Positions 45,353-57,086 of a stretch of DNA of 64,000 bases are shown here, piece by piece. This DNA comes from Echria macrotheca. Lineage: Eukaryota > Ascomycota > Sordariomycetes > Sordariales > Schizotheciaceae. Location of the stretch: assembly GCA_030411725.1 (NCBI GenBank), contig MU839840.1, forward strand, positions 496,001-560,000, read 5' to 3'. The position numbers and the translations under genes are program-made. Every line of letters starts with the position of its first letter. Position 1 is the stretch's first letter. The notes below the pieces were generated by a model. That model worked only from the letters and a program-made list of their open reading frames with translations. It was not told where the DNA came from and searched no databases.

Positions 45353-48300
45353 GCAGTAAGCCAAACGGCCGCCAATCTATCCAACACGCGGCCCAGGAAA
45401 GAGAATCACCACCCTCCCCGCTGCAGTCGGCAAGACCAGACGTCTCGGCTGTCAGTTCTCAGGTCCCAAGCGCTCGAACCGACGAGCTCGCTTGTCGGCT
45501 GCATCCGATCATGAACATTCACGGTCCGCTAGAGATCAGGGCGCTGTTGAGCGCAACAAACCTCAGACCGAGTGCAAATCTCACAGCCGGTCAGCCAGAG
45601 GAACGCGGTTGGTTTCGGTACGGTTGCGTTGTTGGTGAGGACAGAGAGAGAGAGAGAGGGGTTGCACGGATGGTTTGAGTGTGTCTGTGTCCTCCAAAGA
45701 CCTTGGTACGAAGGCTGTCAAAAAGATCCATCCCATGGAGCGGCACAAAGCCGAGAAGACGTCGCTACCGAAAAACCACACGGCATGGGGACCGCTCACC
45801 AACCATCCTGGCTCACCTGGCTACAGAAGCTCATCAGCACCTGGGTCGGACTGTCGAAACACATGAGAAAAATATGTTTAGAGTCTTCTTTACCTTCCGC
45901 TTTCGGCCGGGTGCATTTGCGGTCCGCAAGCCAGCCCGCCATCTGGGATTCGAGGCGTCTTCTGCTGCAGGTCGATCTCGGGCAAGATAACGACAGGGTC
46001 AAATAGCTACCGCGGCCGCGACAGCTTCGCGGGCTGGAAATAAGGAGGGCCATCGGACCACGTTTCCGCCTGATTGATCCCCATCGCTGGTAGTTAACGG
46101 CTTACCCTAGAGTAAAGCTGCCCCTCAGTCTCCGTCATGCGCCTTCCCATCGTTGCCGGGGTCAGGCCCATCTGAGGCGATTGTGGGGTTGCACCTTCCC
46201 CGGTGGCTTGCTGGGGGTGTTTCGCCAAGGATCAGACCCCATGGGGGGGAAGAACGGGGGAAAGAAGAACGTGGGGGTTACTTTCCTCAAAGGGGTAGCC
46301 TTCGACCGCCCAAATGGGGCCGTGATTCGGCAGCCGCGCATCCGGCTCTTGCCCATTTGGCCTCGCTCCCTGATGGGCAAACCCGCCGAATAGATTGGAT
46401 CACCACCAGGAATAGCATCAGCTACCATTCTCTAGAATGACGGTGGCGACGGGGAGTCACATCCCGCCGACTTCAGCTGCTTGGCCAAGACATTGCACCA
46501 CTTCACTGCCTGCCGCAAGGGTTCACCTTGAGCGTCTATCGTTGCAGTCGAAACAGGAGATGCTCGCCTGTGCATTTGCCAGAGAGAAGCGTCCCCGGTT
46601 CCGAGTGTTGCATCAGGGCCGGTCTGGAGGCGACGCTTCTCGATCGTCATGCCTCCCACCCCACACACCCCCCGATGAGCCTTGTGCCTCCGCGTTCGGA
46701 TGTCTGATGACACGCGGGCAGATGACTGGCCAACGTCAGCTTTTGGCGCGCCTCCTGTTATCACAGCGAATGCGTCGGGCGAAGAGGGAGAGATAGTGAG
46801 GAAGGGGAAAAAAAAAACTTGGTTTGTTCGCCAAACTCGGCTGCTGAGACGGTGTTTGAGCCTCGGTGGTTATCTTTGAGGGGGCCAGGGTACCAGGCCT
46901 CGCGATTGGCGCCAAAGTTTGTGGGGAACGGGGGGTTACTGCGCGACATTCCAGGCATCTCGATTCCTTCGGTGGTTTGCGGGGTGCTACGGTTGACGTT
47001 ATGCACTGTTCCTGGAATCCTTTCGCCAAGTGCGAGCCAGCCCGAAGCAGCCAGTATTCCACGAGGCTGAGCCAGTTGTGTGTTCCTATTTCACCCGGTT
47101 TCGACACCGGCGCTCCCATCTCTGTAGGTATTGGACGTGATGCTCTCTGGGCGGCAATAATGTCCAGTTCTGGAACATGGATCGTTCGTGGCACCACTGG
47201 CATCGTGGGCTGGCGTGACGGCCCACGGCTGCACGAGATATCTGCTCGACGATCCGGCTGCGAAGAAGCGAGCCGGCGGGTGCAGTCAGAGAAGGAATTG
47301 GTCGCGGATCGTCCCAGCGGCGTCTTGGAATCGAGGATCTGGAACAACGCTGATTGATTGCTTCGCACCACGGCCGCCTCGCCATTCTTATTCGCCCAAG
47401 GCTAGCCAACGAGCGGCCGTCCCGAGACGCTTGCATTCCTCAGTTGACTCGTTGCTCGTGTCCCGAAGTTGCGGTGAAGAAAAGACTTATTGCGCAACGG
47501 AAGGCCGGGTTTCTGACCCGCCTTCCGGCCGTTTCCCTACCCATCGGGCAGAGGCGGGCCATGTGGTTGCCAGTTGGCTCTATTGCCTTTGCCGTTTGCT
47601 CCTTCAATGGCCTCGCAGCAATTGTGTCGGAAATCTGCGTGGCGTCCGATTGTAAACCCTCGGCGGCATATGCCAGAGGGCTGGCAGATGCGCCATGGAG
47701 GGGTACACTACACAGTAGTTATTCATTGCCTGGCGACTTGGCGACTTGGCGCTGGACGCGGCGTCTCGAGGATGGAGTCTCGTACATAATGTTTTGTTGG
47801 CCCCTTGGTGCTGGTAAAGTCGTGAGACGGATGAGTGAGCATCCAGGTAGCGTAGCCTCATCAGGCCTGTCTCAGTAGGCTGTCGGGCCCGCCGGGTGCT
47901 GAGCCGGGGAAAGATCAGCCCAAGATGCAAGCTGAGATCTCTCGTCGAGGCAAAGATGCGGGCGCTAGTTTGTGCTGGTGCAAACGGCGCTATCATTTGC
48001 TTATCTGGCGCCTACCCCGGCACCGCCCCCAGACTTTCGGGGGGCGCACACCCCACAGATTTCCCCAGGCAGGGCTAGCGGACGGATTCACACACCGAAC
48101 GGCAGATGCTCCGTGTGGGATTTCTGGGGTCGGTCGGGGAGAGCGAAAAGGGGGGGATGCAAAAAAACGTTCCTAACAAGGGCAAACGACCGCTGACGTG
48201 ATACTGCAGACACACGCAACACAAGCAGCAAGGCTTGGCTACAAACCTTCGCACAGAAAGAAAAAAGACACGAGAGAGCCCAAAGCCCTCCTTCGTGCCG

Positions 48301-49249
48301 AGTCTGCCAAGGTTTCTTCTCTCCCTCTCTCCCTCACCAGCTTTGACCTTGTCGACTTGGGACCAAAGGAAGAGAGCCAAGCTTATTACTGAGGCCTTCT
48401 TTTTGGCATTTGCTGCACCACACACCCATGTTTCCCGCCCTCCACCCCCACCCAGCAAAGGCACCACCCCTTTCTTCACTTTCCCGATGACACCAAAACC
48501 GCTGCGCCAACGTCATTCGTCGGGGTCCCCCCATACGTGACATACACGTACGTACTGTTAGAGGCTGAGTCCCAGCAGGCAGCCACACAACGCGCCCGCT
48601 GCTGGTTCTTGTGCTGTACACGTATGGTACGTACATTGGGTTAATTCTTTTGCTTTTTCTTTTTTTTCGGTGAGATGTTTGGAATTCTTGAGATAGAGAG
48701 AGAGAGCAAGAGCAGAATTGCACTTTTGTTGACAAAAAGCACGGGATGGATTTGCCAGTGTGTCGTCCGTCAGATAAGATGGGGGCAATCTTTTTTTTGA
48801 ACATGTGTTTGTCTCGGAGTTCATGGTTTTACGTCTTTCTTTCCTTTCTTTTTATTTTCTTCTTCTTCTTTTTTTCCCTCCTCCTTGGTTCGTTCGTGTG
48901 TGTGTATCTACCTACCTAAGTGTACTGGACGGCTTCGCCACGGGGTGGGCAAAGAAGAAGAACCCATGCAACGTGAAGCCGAATGATTCGAGTCCAAGAC
49001 ACACAACAGAGAGAGACAGCAGTGAAAATGCACACACAAAAAACCTCGGCATGGTAAGGATAAAAGTAACATTACGTTTATTGAGAATGGAGTTACGGAG
49101 TAGACAGAGAGAGAAAAAGGGAGGTGTGTGTAAGCGTTTTAAAAACAAAAGTGTGGGGGGGCGTGGTTACAGAGCAACGTCGTCTTTCCGTTCCCATTCC
49201 CATCCATCCCCCATCATCAGCCCTGAGGATGCGCCAGGGGGTGGGTAAC

Positions 49250-49358
49250 TAGACTAGGGGGGGTTCGCGGGCGGCCCGGGTCAAGAGTTTGTTTGACAGC
49301 GGGGAGGAGGGGGGAGCGTAGAGGGAGGGAGGGGTGTGGGTTGTGACGGGGATGGGGG
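49250..49358 (+). repeat. G-run cluster, potential G-quadruplexes
   Basis: More than ten runs of three or more G on the plus strand within about 110 bp, including several runs of four to seven G separated by short loops. The strand asymmetry is strong. Folding is inferred. Confidence 0.65.
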
Positions 49359-50841
49359 AAAAAAAGAGGACGAAATGCCAAACAGGCGGTCGCCCCGGGA
49401 TCTCGTCAGACTAGGCGCTGATTTTACCACCTCTTGCATCGCTGGTTGATTGGTGGCCGACTCTGACCTTTTTTTTGTGACAATTTATCATCTGATGAGC
49501 CGCAGCCGCGACAGTGTAGTTAATCCGGAAGTACGGGGAACTTTGATTCCTAAAGTTCACAAGGAGATAGATGATGGACACCTTTCTTCAAGGTACCATC
49601 TCCCGGTTCCAGCCCCCAGTCAGATATTACAGTCAGATAGATAGATTCCCTTGGCTAGGTGTATTCTCAAACCAGGGACCTGGCGATCTATTTCCCCTTT
49701 TTCCTTACGCATACGTCAAGCTTTACCCGCCCATGGGGGATGATGTTTCTATTGATGAACCAGATGCTACCTGCCTGTCAGGAGGCGTGGACACAAAACG
49801 TGCCACTTCACCCCAAAACAAAAAGACGAACTCGGCTGGCGGAACGTATCCGTGGGGGATCCGCAGTGTAATGGAGGGAGGGAGGGAGAGCACGGCGCCG
49901 CGGCCTTGCCCTCCCCGGGCCTCGAAGAATAATAACCAGACTCCGTAATCGAACGATTTCAGGAGAGCACGAAGAGGTGGTGGCAGGTCGTACTAGAAGT
50001 GGTCTCCGAGAGATAACTATTTTTTTTTTTACAATGTACCCAGGGTTACTCTGACCTGCTTGTCATATATCTGCCGTCCCCGTGTATGTGTGTTTTGCAG
50101 AAAGGAGTTAGCACGGCTGCCGCTTTTGTCTCTTCTAGCCTCTCCTCCACACGATTTCCCCACACAGATCGCGCCATCTCCAAGCAACACCATCTGCACT
50201 CGTTACGTTTTGGTTTCCAATACCCGCGCGAAGCGAGGCCATTAAGAGCAGACCGCAGAGACCGCATTACCATTGAGCAAGAAAAAAAAAGAGGGGATTA
50301 CATTGCCAAAACAAATCTTGTCAGGGAAGGAAGAGAAATCCACCTAGGACCTAACCCAAATGTGACCACCATCCCGTTGATATAGTCAGATAACCACCCA
50401 ACCGTCTATTGAACCCGTCCATCCCAAATTCCAACACAGTCCGACATAGGAGAGTAGATATCGCACCATAGCAGAAGCCAATCTTGGGAGTCGTCCGAGT
50501 GCCCAACCAGACTGAGTAAAAACTCCGTGTTTTGTCTTCTCTCTCGTGACCCGATCGAGGAATGAGACAGAGCTGAGACGAGGTCTAACCAGGTAGGGAA
50601 AAGGAAAAAAAGTAGAGGTGATTGTCTATCCGATTGATAATACCCAGGTTCGCCCAGCCAAATAAAACGCTTCCTATATCCCCCCACCGCTTTTGGGTAC
50701 AAATTAATGAGACCTTCCACCGGCTCACAAATATAACCCTTCAAACGCCTTGGCGCCACCGCCATTCTATAACCTGATCGTCGTGATTCATATCATGAAA
50801 AACTGTGTATATGTTTAACTCGCAACCGCCGGTTTGCCTGA

Positions 50842-52095
50842 TCATATGCGGTCCATCAGATCGCCACCCGAAAGGCTGTTGGACGACGAACTCCTACCGC
50901 TGATGCTGTATCCGTCAGTCGGCCCCAACAGGTCATGGATGGCGACTTTCGGAACTTGAGGCACAGGCAGCTTTCGGAAGTTACCGTCCGGCCGACTGAT
51001 GATGTCGCCCAGCGAGACGGGGTTGCTCCTGTGAGGCGCCGGGGCCATCTGGCTGTGAAACTCCCCCTGGGGCTGTGGCTCCAGAGGGGCCAGCGCCGGT
51101 ACCGTATGCTGCTGCAACGACAAGTTCCTGAATGGAGGGAGCTCAAATCCGCCCATCGGCCGCAGACGAGGAGAATGCGCCGGGGTGGCAAGCGGCGTGT
51201 GGTCCGGGGTTGGTGACTGGGAGGCGTGCGAGAACGTCGGGGAGGAAGGAGCCGTGGAGTTGGGCGAATTAGGCCTCGAGCGCTTCGCCTGCCTGTACGA
51301 GTGGTAATGGTCGTCCTGGTCGTCGTGCGGGTGAGGTCTCGACATCTGGTAAGCACCCAGCCCGGGGAGATGGTTTCTCGTCGAGAAATGCACGTTCCCG
51401 TGATATGGATACTGCCTAGAAGGCGGATAATAATTTGGGGCGTGAACCGACGAGTCCCTGTCGGCTTGGTTGGCGGCTCTCGCCAACATGGCCATGTCCG
51501 GTCCACTCTGGCTGCCAGCAGAGCCACGGCTGTGGCTGTAGGGGTTCAAGCTGGAAGACGGCCCGTAGTTGTACGAGTTGTAATGCGGCGGCGACACGTT
51601 CGGAGATGACATGGCCGTGGTCGGCGCAGAGCGAATCGTCTTGGGAGCAGGCGGCGGCGGCATCATTTCAGGCTGCATGCTATGATGCATCATGGCAGGA
51701 AGTTGCGGGTGTCCTTTGTTCCCCCGTCTCGAGTTAGGGTTGTTGTGTATCCTCGAGTGCCGCGTCAACTCGTCCGACCGCGAAAACTTCTTGCTGCATC
51801 CTGGAAACTGGCACGCGTGCGGCTTCTCCCCTGTGTGTGTCCTGATATGCCTGGTCTGATGCTCCAGCCGGTGGAAGGCCTTATCGCAGAGTGGGCACTT
51901 GTACGGCCGTGGCAACTCGGTGTTGGTCTCGGCAGGTTGCCCTCCTGGCAGCGGCCCATTCGGTCGAAGCAACCCAACTGTAGCCATGTCGTCTTGGGCC
52001 TGTTGTTGTCGCGCCGTGTCCTGCGCTTCTCTCTCGGCCGAAGTCTCTGGGTTCAGCAGATTGGAAAAATCCACTGCCGACTGTGCTCGTTGCAT
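50842..52095 (-). CDS. creA: Carbon catabolite repressor CreA/CRE1
   Basis: Zinc-finger repressor that shuts down genes for alternative carbon sources in glucose by binding SYGGRG sites. A single exon of 417 aa. The N-terminus [16 protein letters not shown] is characteristic of CRE1 proteins and fixes the start. Two C2H2 fingers: residues 65-87 (Cys67, Cys70, His83, His87) and 93-117 (Cys95, Cys100, His113, His117), with EHQTRH and SDELTRH recognition helices as in Mig1. After them come a basic stretch, a Pro/Ser/His-rich region, a short acidic patch ([12 protein letters not shown]) followed by [12 protein letters not shown], and a conserved effector segment ([13 protein letters not shown]). 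The C-terminus reads [16 protein letters not shown]. It has no intron, and is isolated by 12.9 kb downstream and 5.7 kb upstream. Candidate self-binding sites lie in its promoter. Confidence 0.98.
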   Translation of the reverse strand: MQRAQSAVDFSNLLNPETSAEREAQDTARQQQAQDDMATVGLLRPNGPLPGGQPAETNTELPRPYKCPLCDKAFHRLEHQTRHIRTHTGEKPHACQFPGCSKKFSRSDELTRHSRIHNNPNSRRGNKGHPQLPAMMHHSMQPEMMPPPPAPKTIRSAPTTAMSSPNVSPPHYNSYNYGPSSSLNPYSHSRGSAGSQSGPDMAMLARAANQADRDSSVHAPNYYPPSRQYPYHGNVHFSTRNHLPGLGAYQMSRPHPHDDQDDHYHSYRQAKRSRPNSPNSTAPSSPTFSHASQSPTPDHTPLATPAHSPRLRPMGGFELPPFRNLSLQQHTVPALAPLEPQPQGEFHSQMAPAPHRSNPVSLGDIISRPDGNFRKLPVPQVPKVAIHDLLGPTDGYSISGRSSSSNSLSGGDLMDRI

Positions 52096-52112
52096 GTGAT
52101 CGTCCTCTCCCA

Positions 52113-52118
52113 GCGGAG
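52113..52118 (+). promoter_or_regulatory. SYGGRG candidate CreA site in creA leader
   Basis: GCGGAG, 18 bp upstream of the creA ATG. The hexamer is degenerate and occurs by chance often, so this is only a candidate. Confidence 0.3.
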
Positions 52119-52543
52119 CCTGAGCCTGCCTGACTCCGACTCTTTAGAATTTTATATATTCGGTACGAAGGAATCTTGTCCTCCAGTTGAGCTGCACCCG
52201 GCGCAGGGAGCAGTGAGCAAAATTCGGAGTCGGCGGTGACGAGCCGGTCTTGGTCCGCCAGGTAAAAAAAGGTCGTCTGTGGTAATGTGGATTGCGAGTT
52301 GGGTGGCGAGAGGCCTTTGCAGCTGAGATTGTTGGCAGATGTCACTATCGCGGGACTGGGCGGCGCCGTTGTTGGGGAACCGCTAACGGGCAGTATGGGG
52401 AAGTAACGGAAACTCGACAAGCTCTGCTTTGGCGGGCAGCCGCGCAGGTTTAAATGGCTGGTGAGCAGAACGGACATGGGGGGCGGACGGGTTAGGTACA
52501 AGGTACAGTGGATGGGACGCCTGAGGTGAGGGTGGGTGTGGTG

Positions 52544-52549
52544 TGGGGA
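52544..52549 (+). promoter_or_regulatory. SYGGGG candidate CreA site
   Basis: GTGGGG about 450 bp upstream of the creA start. Together with the site at 52605 it forms a same-strand pair 61 bp apart; paired sites bind CreA better than single ones. CreA autoregulation is known in several fungi. Confidence 0.45.
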
Positions 52550-52604
52550 GGGGTGGGCAGAGGGAAGCTGGTTGGGGTACGACTCAGCGAGCGCAGAAAG
52601 GACA

Positions 52605-52610
52605 GCGGGG
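52605..52610 (+). promoter_or_regulatory. SYGGGG candidate CreA site
   Basis: GCGGGG, partner of the site at 52544-52549, about 510 bp upstream of the creA start. Confidence 0.45.
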
Positions 52611-55600
52611 GCCCGCCTGAAGGCATGGTGGGATGGGCGTCAGGGGGGGAAGGTGGGAGGGTAAGGATCTCGGGAAAAAGATGAAAAATTTGCGGCAAGA
52701 AATGCCAACAAATTGTTGCCGCCGCTAGCCCGATAAGGCAGCGTACCTGAAGCTAAGTGCCCTGCAGCCGTCCCCCCAACCTACCGCCTTCCGCAGCGCC
52801 TGGGCGTGCGGGCACCTGCAAATTGTGTTCGGTGTGTAACGCGGTCCTGGATACCGCCAGGTACTTTTATTGCAGAGAGATTTCGGGCGGTCTGCTCTCG
52901 ATTCGAGACGGGACAGGTGGGGTGGATCCGAAGCACACCTTCCCTCTCCCCGTGGCATCGGACGGGAGAGAGGCAAAGCGTGGGGTGGCCGCCATTTGGG
53001 CTAACGTTAGTTAGATATCGCGGACTGAAGTTGACAGCTTTATTGGGCAGGACGGCTCGACTGTTCTTCATCTCACCCAAGATCAAGACGCAGGAAATGC
53101 GCCAGATTGCACCAGATGCACACCATGAACAGCACCTCATGTTGCGTCCTCGGAAGCTGTTATGCATATCCGCAAGTGCCCGCGCCGAGCGGCCAGTCGA
53201 TTCTCACGGAACAGGTGTCGCTGGGTCCCTCGTCGTGAGCTGCCTTTCCCAGCGAGACAACGCACGTTTTCTCGACCACGCACGCATCCACGCACACACG
53301 CGGCACATTTGACCTCTTCAGAACCGCCCACGTCCGCACCGGGTCTTGACCGACGATTTGCTGTGCAACAACAGCGCGGGAGGACGGATTCTCTGTGGCC
53401 GGCTGTCGTGAGCGGACAGGCTGTGTGAGGGTAAGGCTGGGGAACAAGCGTTCCCCGGCCTGCAGCCCTTGCAGTCTGGCCCAGAGAAAAAGTGAGGCGT
53501 CGAGGCGGTGTGGGAGGTGGCTGAGAAGAGGCTTGCTGGACCCGCAATTTTCTCATTTTTTTTCTACTGCTCCCTTCTGAGGTGCCGAGATAGTAATGGG
53601 CATTTCGGGAGCCATGGAAGTTGGCATTTGTGAGCTGTTGATTTTTGCACTCGTTGGACCCCTCGATCCCGCATGTGAAAGGGTTGAGGCGACACGACAG
53701 ACTTCAATCCGGGGCTCCCGCTCAGCTGTCACACATCGGGGCTAATAAGGCGGCACAGCACAGCAGACCTGAGATCAAAAATACCTGCCGAGCTTTTTTC
53801 TGATGAGAGCAGCGTTCCCCGGCTCGGCTTTCGCCCCGACCTCTCTTTCTGTCCACTCTCTGGCATCTGAACGCAATGCACCCGCTCATCGGCCCCGTCG
53901 CAGTGGAAGACTGGAACGAGGCCAGGGGTCGCGTTTGGTTCGGAACGGGGAGCGACCCGGTGAGCCTTGGCAGGGATACTGGCTGGCTGGCTGACTTTCT
54001 TTTTTTCCCCGTCTGTGTTTGATCTCTCCAAGTCTTTTGAGCGTCCCTTTGGGGTGGTTTATTTGCATTTTTGCGCATTTTTTGGGCGCTCGCCGGTGCG
54101 AAGCCGCCCAACAGCCCAGCAATTTCCGGTCGGGATGGCGCCAGCAGATAAGAAGTTCTCCAGACTGTGGAGGTTTGTGGATTGTGGAGGACGGGAGCGT
54201 GCGATTCACACCGATCCTCGGCTCATGGTTTTCCCTCGCAGCCGCGACGGTGAGAAATTCTCTGAACTGGATCGCCAGCGTTGCCGATAACTGTTCCGGA
54301 AAAAAACCGTCAGCCATGCACATGCCTGTGCCAGATGCTCCATCTAACAGGAAGCTTGCTTAAATTATGCCACGGGTGTCGAAGTTTGGGGCGACCCCAG
54401 GATCCAGTCCGCGAGACCCTGCCGAGCGAAATCCGGGGTACGAAATGTACCCCCATGTGCGGTTCAAGCCAATCGTGGACCCTACAGTCCCTCTCCGCCC
54501 TCTGCAACAAGAAGGTGGATTGCAATAAGCTTGCTTCATGCCTCGGGAACTCTTTGACAATGAATGGAACAGTACCGGTCAGCGAGAGCGTTGAAAGAGC
54601 GCTGATGAGGCAGTTCCATCGGCGGTCCTGCACCCAGGGCATTTCATGCTGACGTGGGGGCGCTTGCAAGCGCACCATCCAGCCTTGCCAAACCTTCTTT
54701 TTTCACACACAGTGAATGTCGATAATCTCCGCCACGGGCGGTCTGACCTCAGGGCAATCAATACAGCGAGATATATCTCCTCTCTCCTTCCTATCACAAG
54801 CGCGTTGGGTTCTTTTGAGCCGCCTCCATCTCTCTACTTGAAGTCACCGACATTTCGTTCAAATTGTCCACAGGGTTAACCGGATGAGGCAAGTGGCTTC
54901 GGGATGAGATCATCGGGCCCTAAACCTAACTAGCTCGCCGAGCTCCGTGCACCTCACCACTGCTTATCACTGAACAGTGAAAATCTGGAGCATCCACAAG
55001 AGATAAACCATGGTCGCGTCATGGGACTTTATTCCGTACATCCAGCAACATCGATCCATGGATTCACAGGTTCAGATTCACGCTGGAAAGTCGGGGCGAT
55101 CCTCGGGTGCAGCGTGAGACATGTCAGAGAGCCAGGGCCGGTCCGACCGGCCACGAGCTGGTTTTCTGCTGTCTCCTAGGGTCCACCTGGAAGAAGGTTT
55201 GTACCCCCGGTTTTCTCCAGACTGGCTCGTCCAAACCGTCAAATCTACCGAGCTCTCGGGCGCCCGGCGTCAAAACGTGCTCAGCAAATGGCGGTCGACG
55301 CCTTGTCTCGGCTGGGCAGGTCCAGCTTCGGCGTTCGGACGAAGGAGAGGCAAAGGCGGGATGTCGTCCTTGGCTTTTTGCTTCTCTCTCTCTCCCCTCG
55401 CCACAACCCTGCCGACTGTGTCGCGGATGCGCAAGGTAGCCGTATTCCCATCCATGTCGCGATGGGGATTGAGCTTGGAAATGCCCTACCCGCAATGTCG
55501 AAATTTTTTTTGGAAGCCCCGAGCTGAGACCGAAGGGAAGGCGGCGAGTCATTAAAAGCGCTGTCAGGACACCTCGGGACTTTTCGCTTTCGTGGGGCCG

Positions 55601-56863
55601 CTGTTCTCGAAGCCCCACAGAAAGGCCGAGGACCAGGAGTTGTGGAGGTGACGGGGCCGTGGTCGACAAGCCGGAAGGAGAGTCACTCCCGACCGTTATT
55701 TGCGGTCCTCCACAGGCCAGCACAACCGGGTGCGTCCTCGTTTCGACTGCCCAGAGTGTCGGTGAGCAGCGCGGACCAGGCACAGCATTGGCGGTGATTT
55801 ATTATCAGGTCTAGATCTCCGATTCAACGAGGTCGGTCTGCACCGATCGCCCCAAATTGCATTTAACCGGCGGCTCACCTGCGAAGTGTTTCCTAGCCTG
55901 CACGCAGCCGCGAAGCGCATCTCGGGACCCGGGAGATGACAGAGCACATCGTGGGGGATCCCCTGCGTCCGAGCACCTTACACCACACTCGCACAGAAAT
56001 CGAAAAGAATGGCTTCCATCGCTGTTATATCGAGGGAGGACAGATATGTTAGCGTGTACCGTGGAATGTGGCTCGTCACCACCGGACTCGGGCCAACCGG
56101 AAGCCAGCGCAGTCAAGACCAAGGCTTGGAAGCGACGGCTCAGGGGCAAAGCGTGTCAGCCAAAACCGCTTCATGATTGCCGCCAACCTGCGGACGAAAG
56201 GGGTTGCACAAGCCGTCTGGAGCAGGCTTGCAATCAAGAATGTTGTGGGGAACATTGCGTCGTTTTGACGGTGCTGCAATGGTTTCAGAAGATCGACTTG
56301 AAGGAAAGAGCTTCGATCACATGGCAGAAGCCAACAACCCCCCCAAAAAATGTTCCAAGCGATGATGTCAGCTTCCGGGCCTGGCGGGCTTTTGGGCAAT
56401 CGGAAAAAAGGGATCGAAGTGCCAAATCGAGAGGATTCAACCGTTGCAGCAGGCGAGGATGTGCCTTGCAGCGAGACAATCTCTGCCCCGGAAATTTTGG
56501 CAAAGTTGCAATATAATGGAGTTGTCGCGTTATAGCTGATAGGCAGACCGTTGGGATTGTTGCCCAGGTGTGCTTGTTGTCCTTTTCTTTCCCTCTTGGG
56601 GCTGAGGTGAGCCGGGTAAACGGGCAGAAGGCTCCCCACACCGGCCCCCCTGCCCCAAGGTGTCAAGGGGCCGCCGATCCGGGGCTCGGGCGGTCCATCC
56701 GATCAAGCACCCCAGCGCGCGCCCTGGCGCCCAGAGTCAGCTCCTCCCACGTGCGAGGCTTGGTGGTGTGTGGGAGGACGAATGCCCTCTGCACGTGCAA
56801 GAGATAGGGTAAATGGGTGATATTCCAGCGGCGGCTCTGGTCTATTGGGGGGGCTCGGCGAGG

Positions 56864-56903
56864 TGACGTACCCCTAATGCCACTATAAATGGGCGTATAT
56901 AAG
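56864..56903 (+). promoter_or_regulatory. Promoter-like cluster without an assigned gene
   Basis: TGACGTA (56864-56870), CTATAAAT (56883-56890) and GTATATAAG (56895-56903) lie in tandem, all reading on the plus strand. The RAD55 start is more than 900 bp further on, so the cluster may serve a distal RAD55 start site, a small gene or a non-coding transcript. It may also be chance. Confidence 0.35.
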
Positions 56904-56969
56904 GGGTGCTACACTTAGCGATACGATGGAGGCATGTTTTGCCGTAGTTAGGTTTTGATAAGGAGGTCT

Positions 56970-57086
56970 ATGGAACGGCCCCGGCCGTGGCAATCACACC
57001 TCGACAGGAAGGAGACACAAGAACACGATCCGACGGAGGATTGGCCTCGGATGATGCCCTTTGAGCTAGAGAGACTGATGCTGTGA
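56970..57086 (+). CDS. Possible 38-aa small ORF, unrecognised
   Basis: ATG at 56970 opens 38 codons just downstream of the TATA-like cluster. The peptide is hydrophilic and charged (starts MERPRPWQSH, ends FELERLML). A 10-codon ORF precedes it (ATG at 56925). No homology recognised. It could equally be an upstream ORF of a long RAD55 leader or chance. Confidence 0.2.
   Translation: MERPRPWQSHLDRKETQEHDPTEDWPRMMPFELERLML

Larger units (their letters stand above)
37919..50841. other. 12.9 kb gene-free region between PLD and creA 3' ends
   Basis: Both flanking genes end towards this stretch, so it is not a promoter for either. Many short open frames exist on both strands, the longest about 210 codons at 46736-47371 (-), but none shows a domain, a signal peptide with plausible continuation, or consistent intron-exon continuity. 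Composition shifts along the region: fairly AT-rich with T/A runs at 38-45.5 kb, GC-richer at 45.5-48.1 kb, then mixed. Simple repeats are frequent (TACC, CA, CAC, G-runs). I recognised no tRNA, 5S rRNA, transposase, reverse transcriptase or long terminal repeat. Decayed elements or non-coding transcripts remain possible. Confidence 0.6.

Noticed and set aside
47086..47112. tRNA T-arm-like sequence around GGTTTCGAC
   Set aside because: No matching acceptor stem, D-arm or anticodon arm upstream; the stem pairs only with a six-base loop.
46736..47878. Open frames of about 170-210 codons on both strands in the gene-free region
   Set aside because: Overlapping frames on both strands of similar length, no domain, no signal peptide and amino-acid content typical of random GC-rich DNA.
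48805..49248. 147-codon plus-strand frame with a hydrophobic N-terminus
   Set aside because: The hydrophobic stretch comes from T-rich simple sequence (Phe/Leu runs) and the rest is low-complexity Arg/Lys; not a credible membrane protein.
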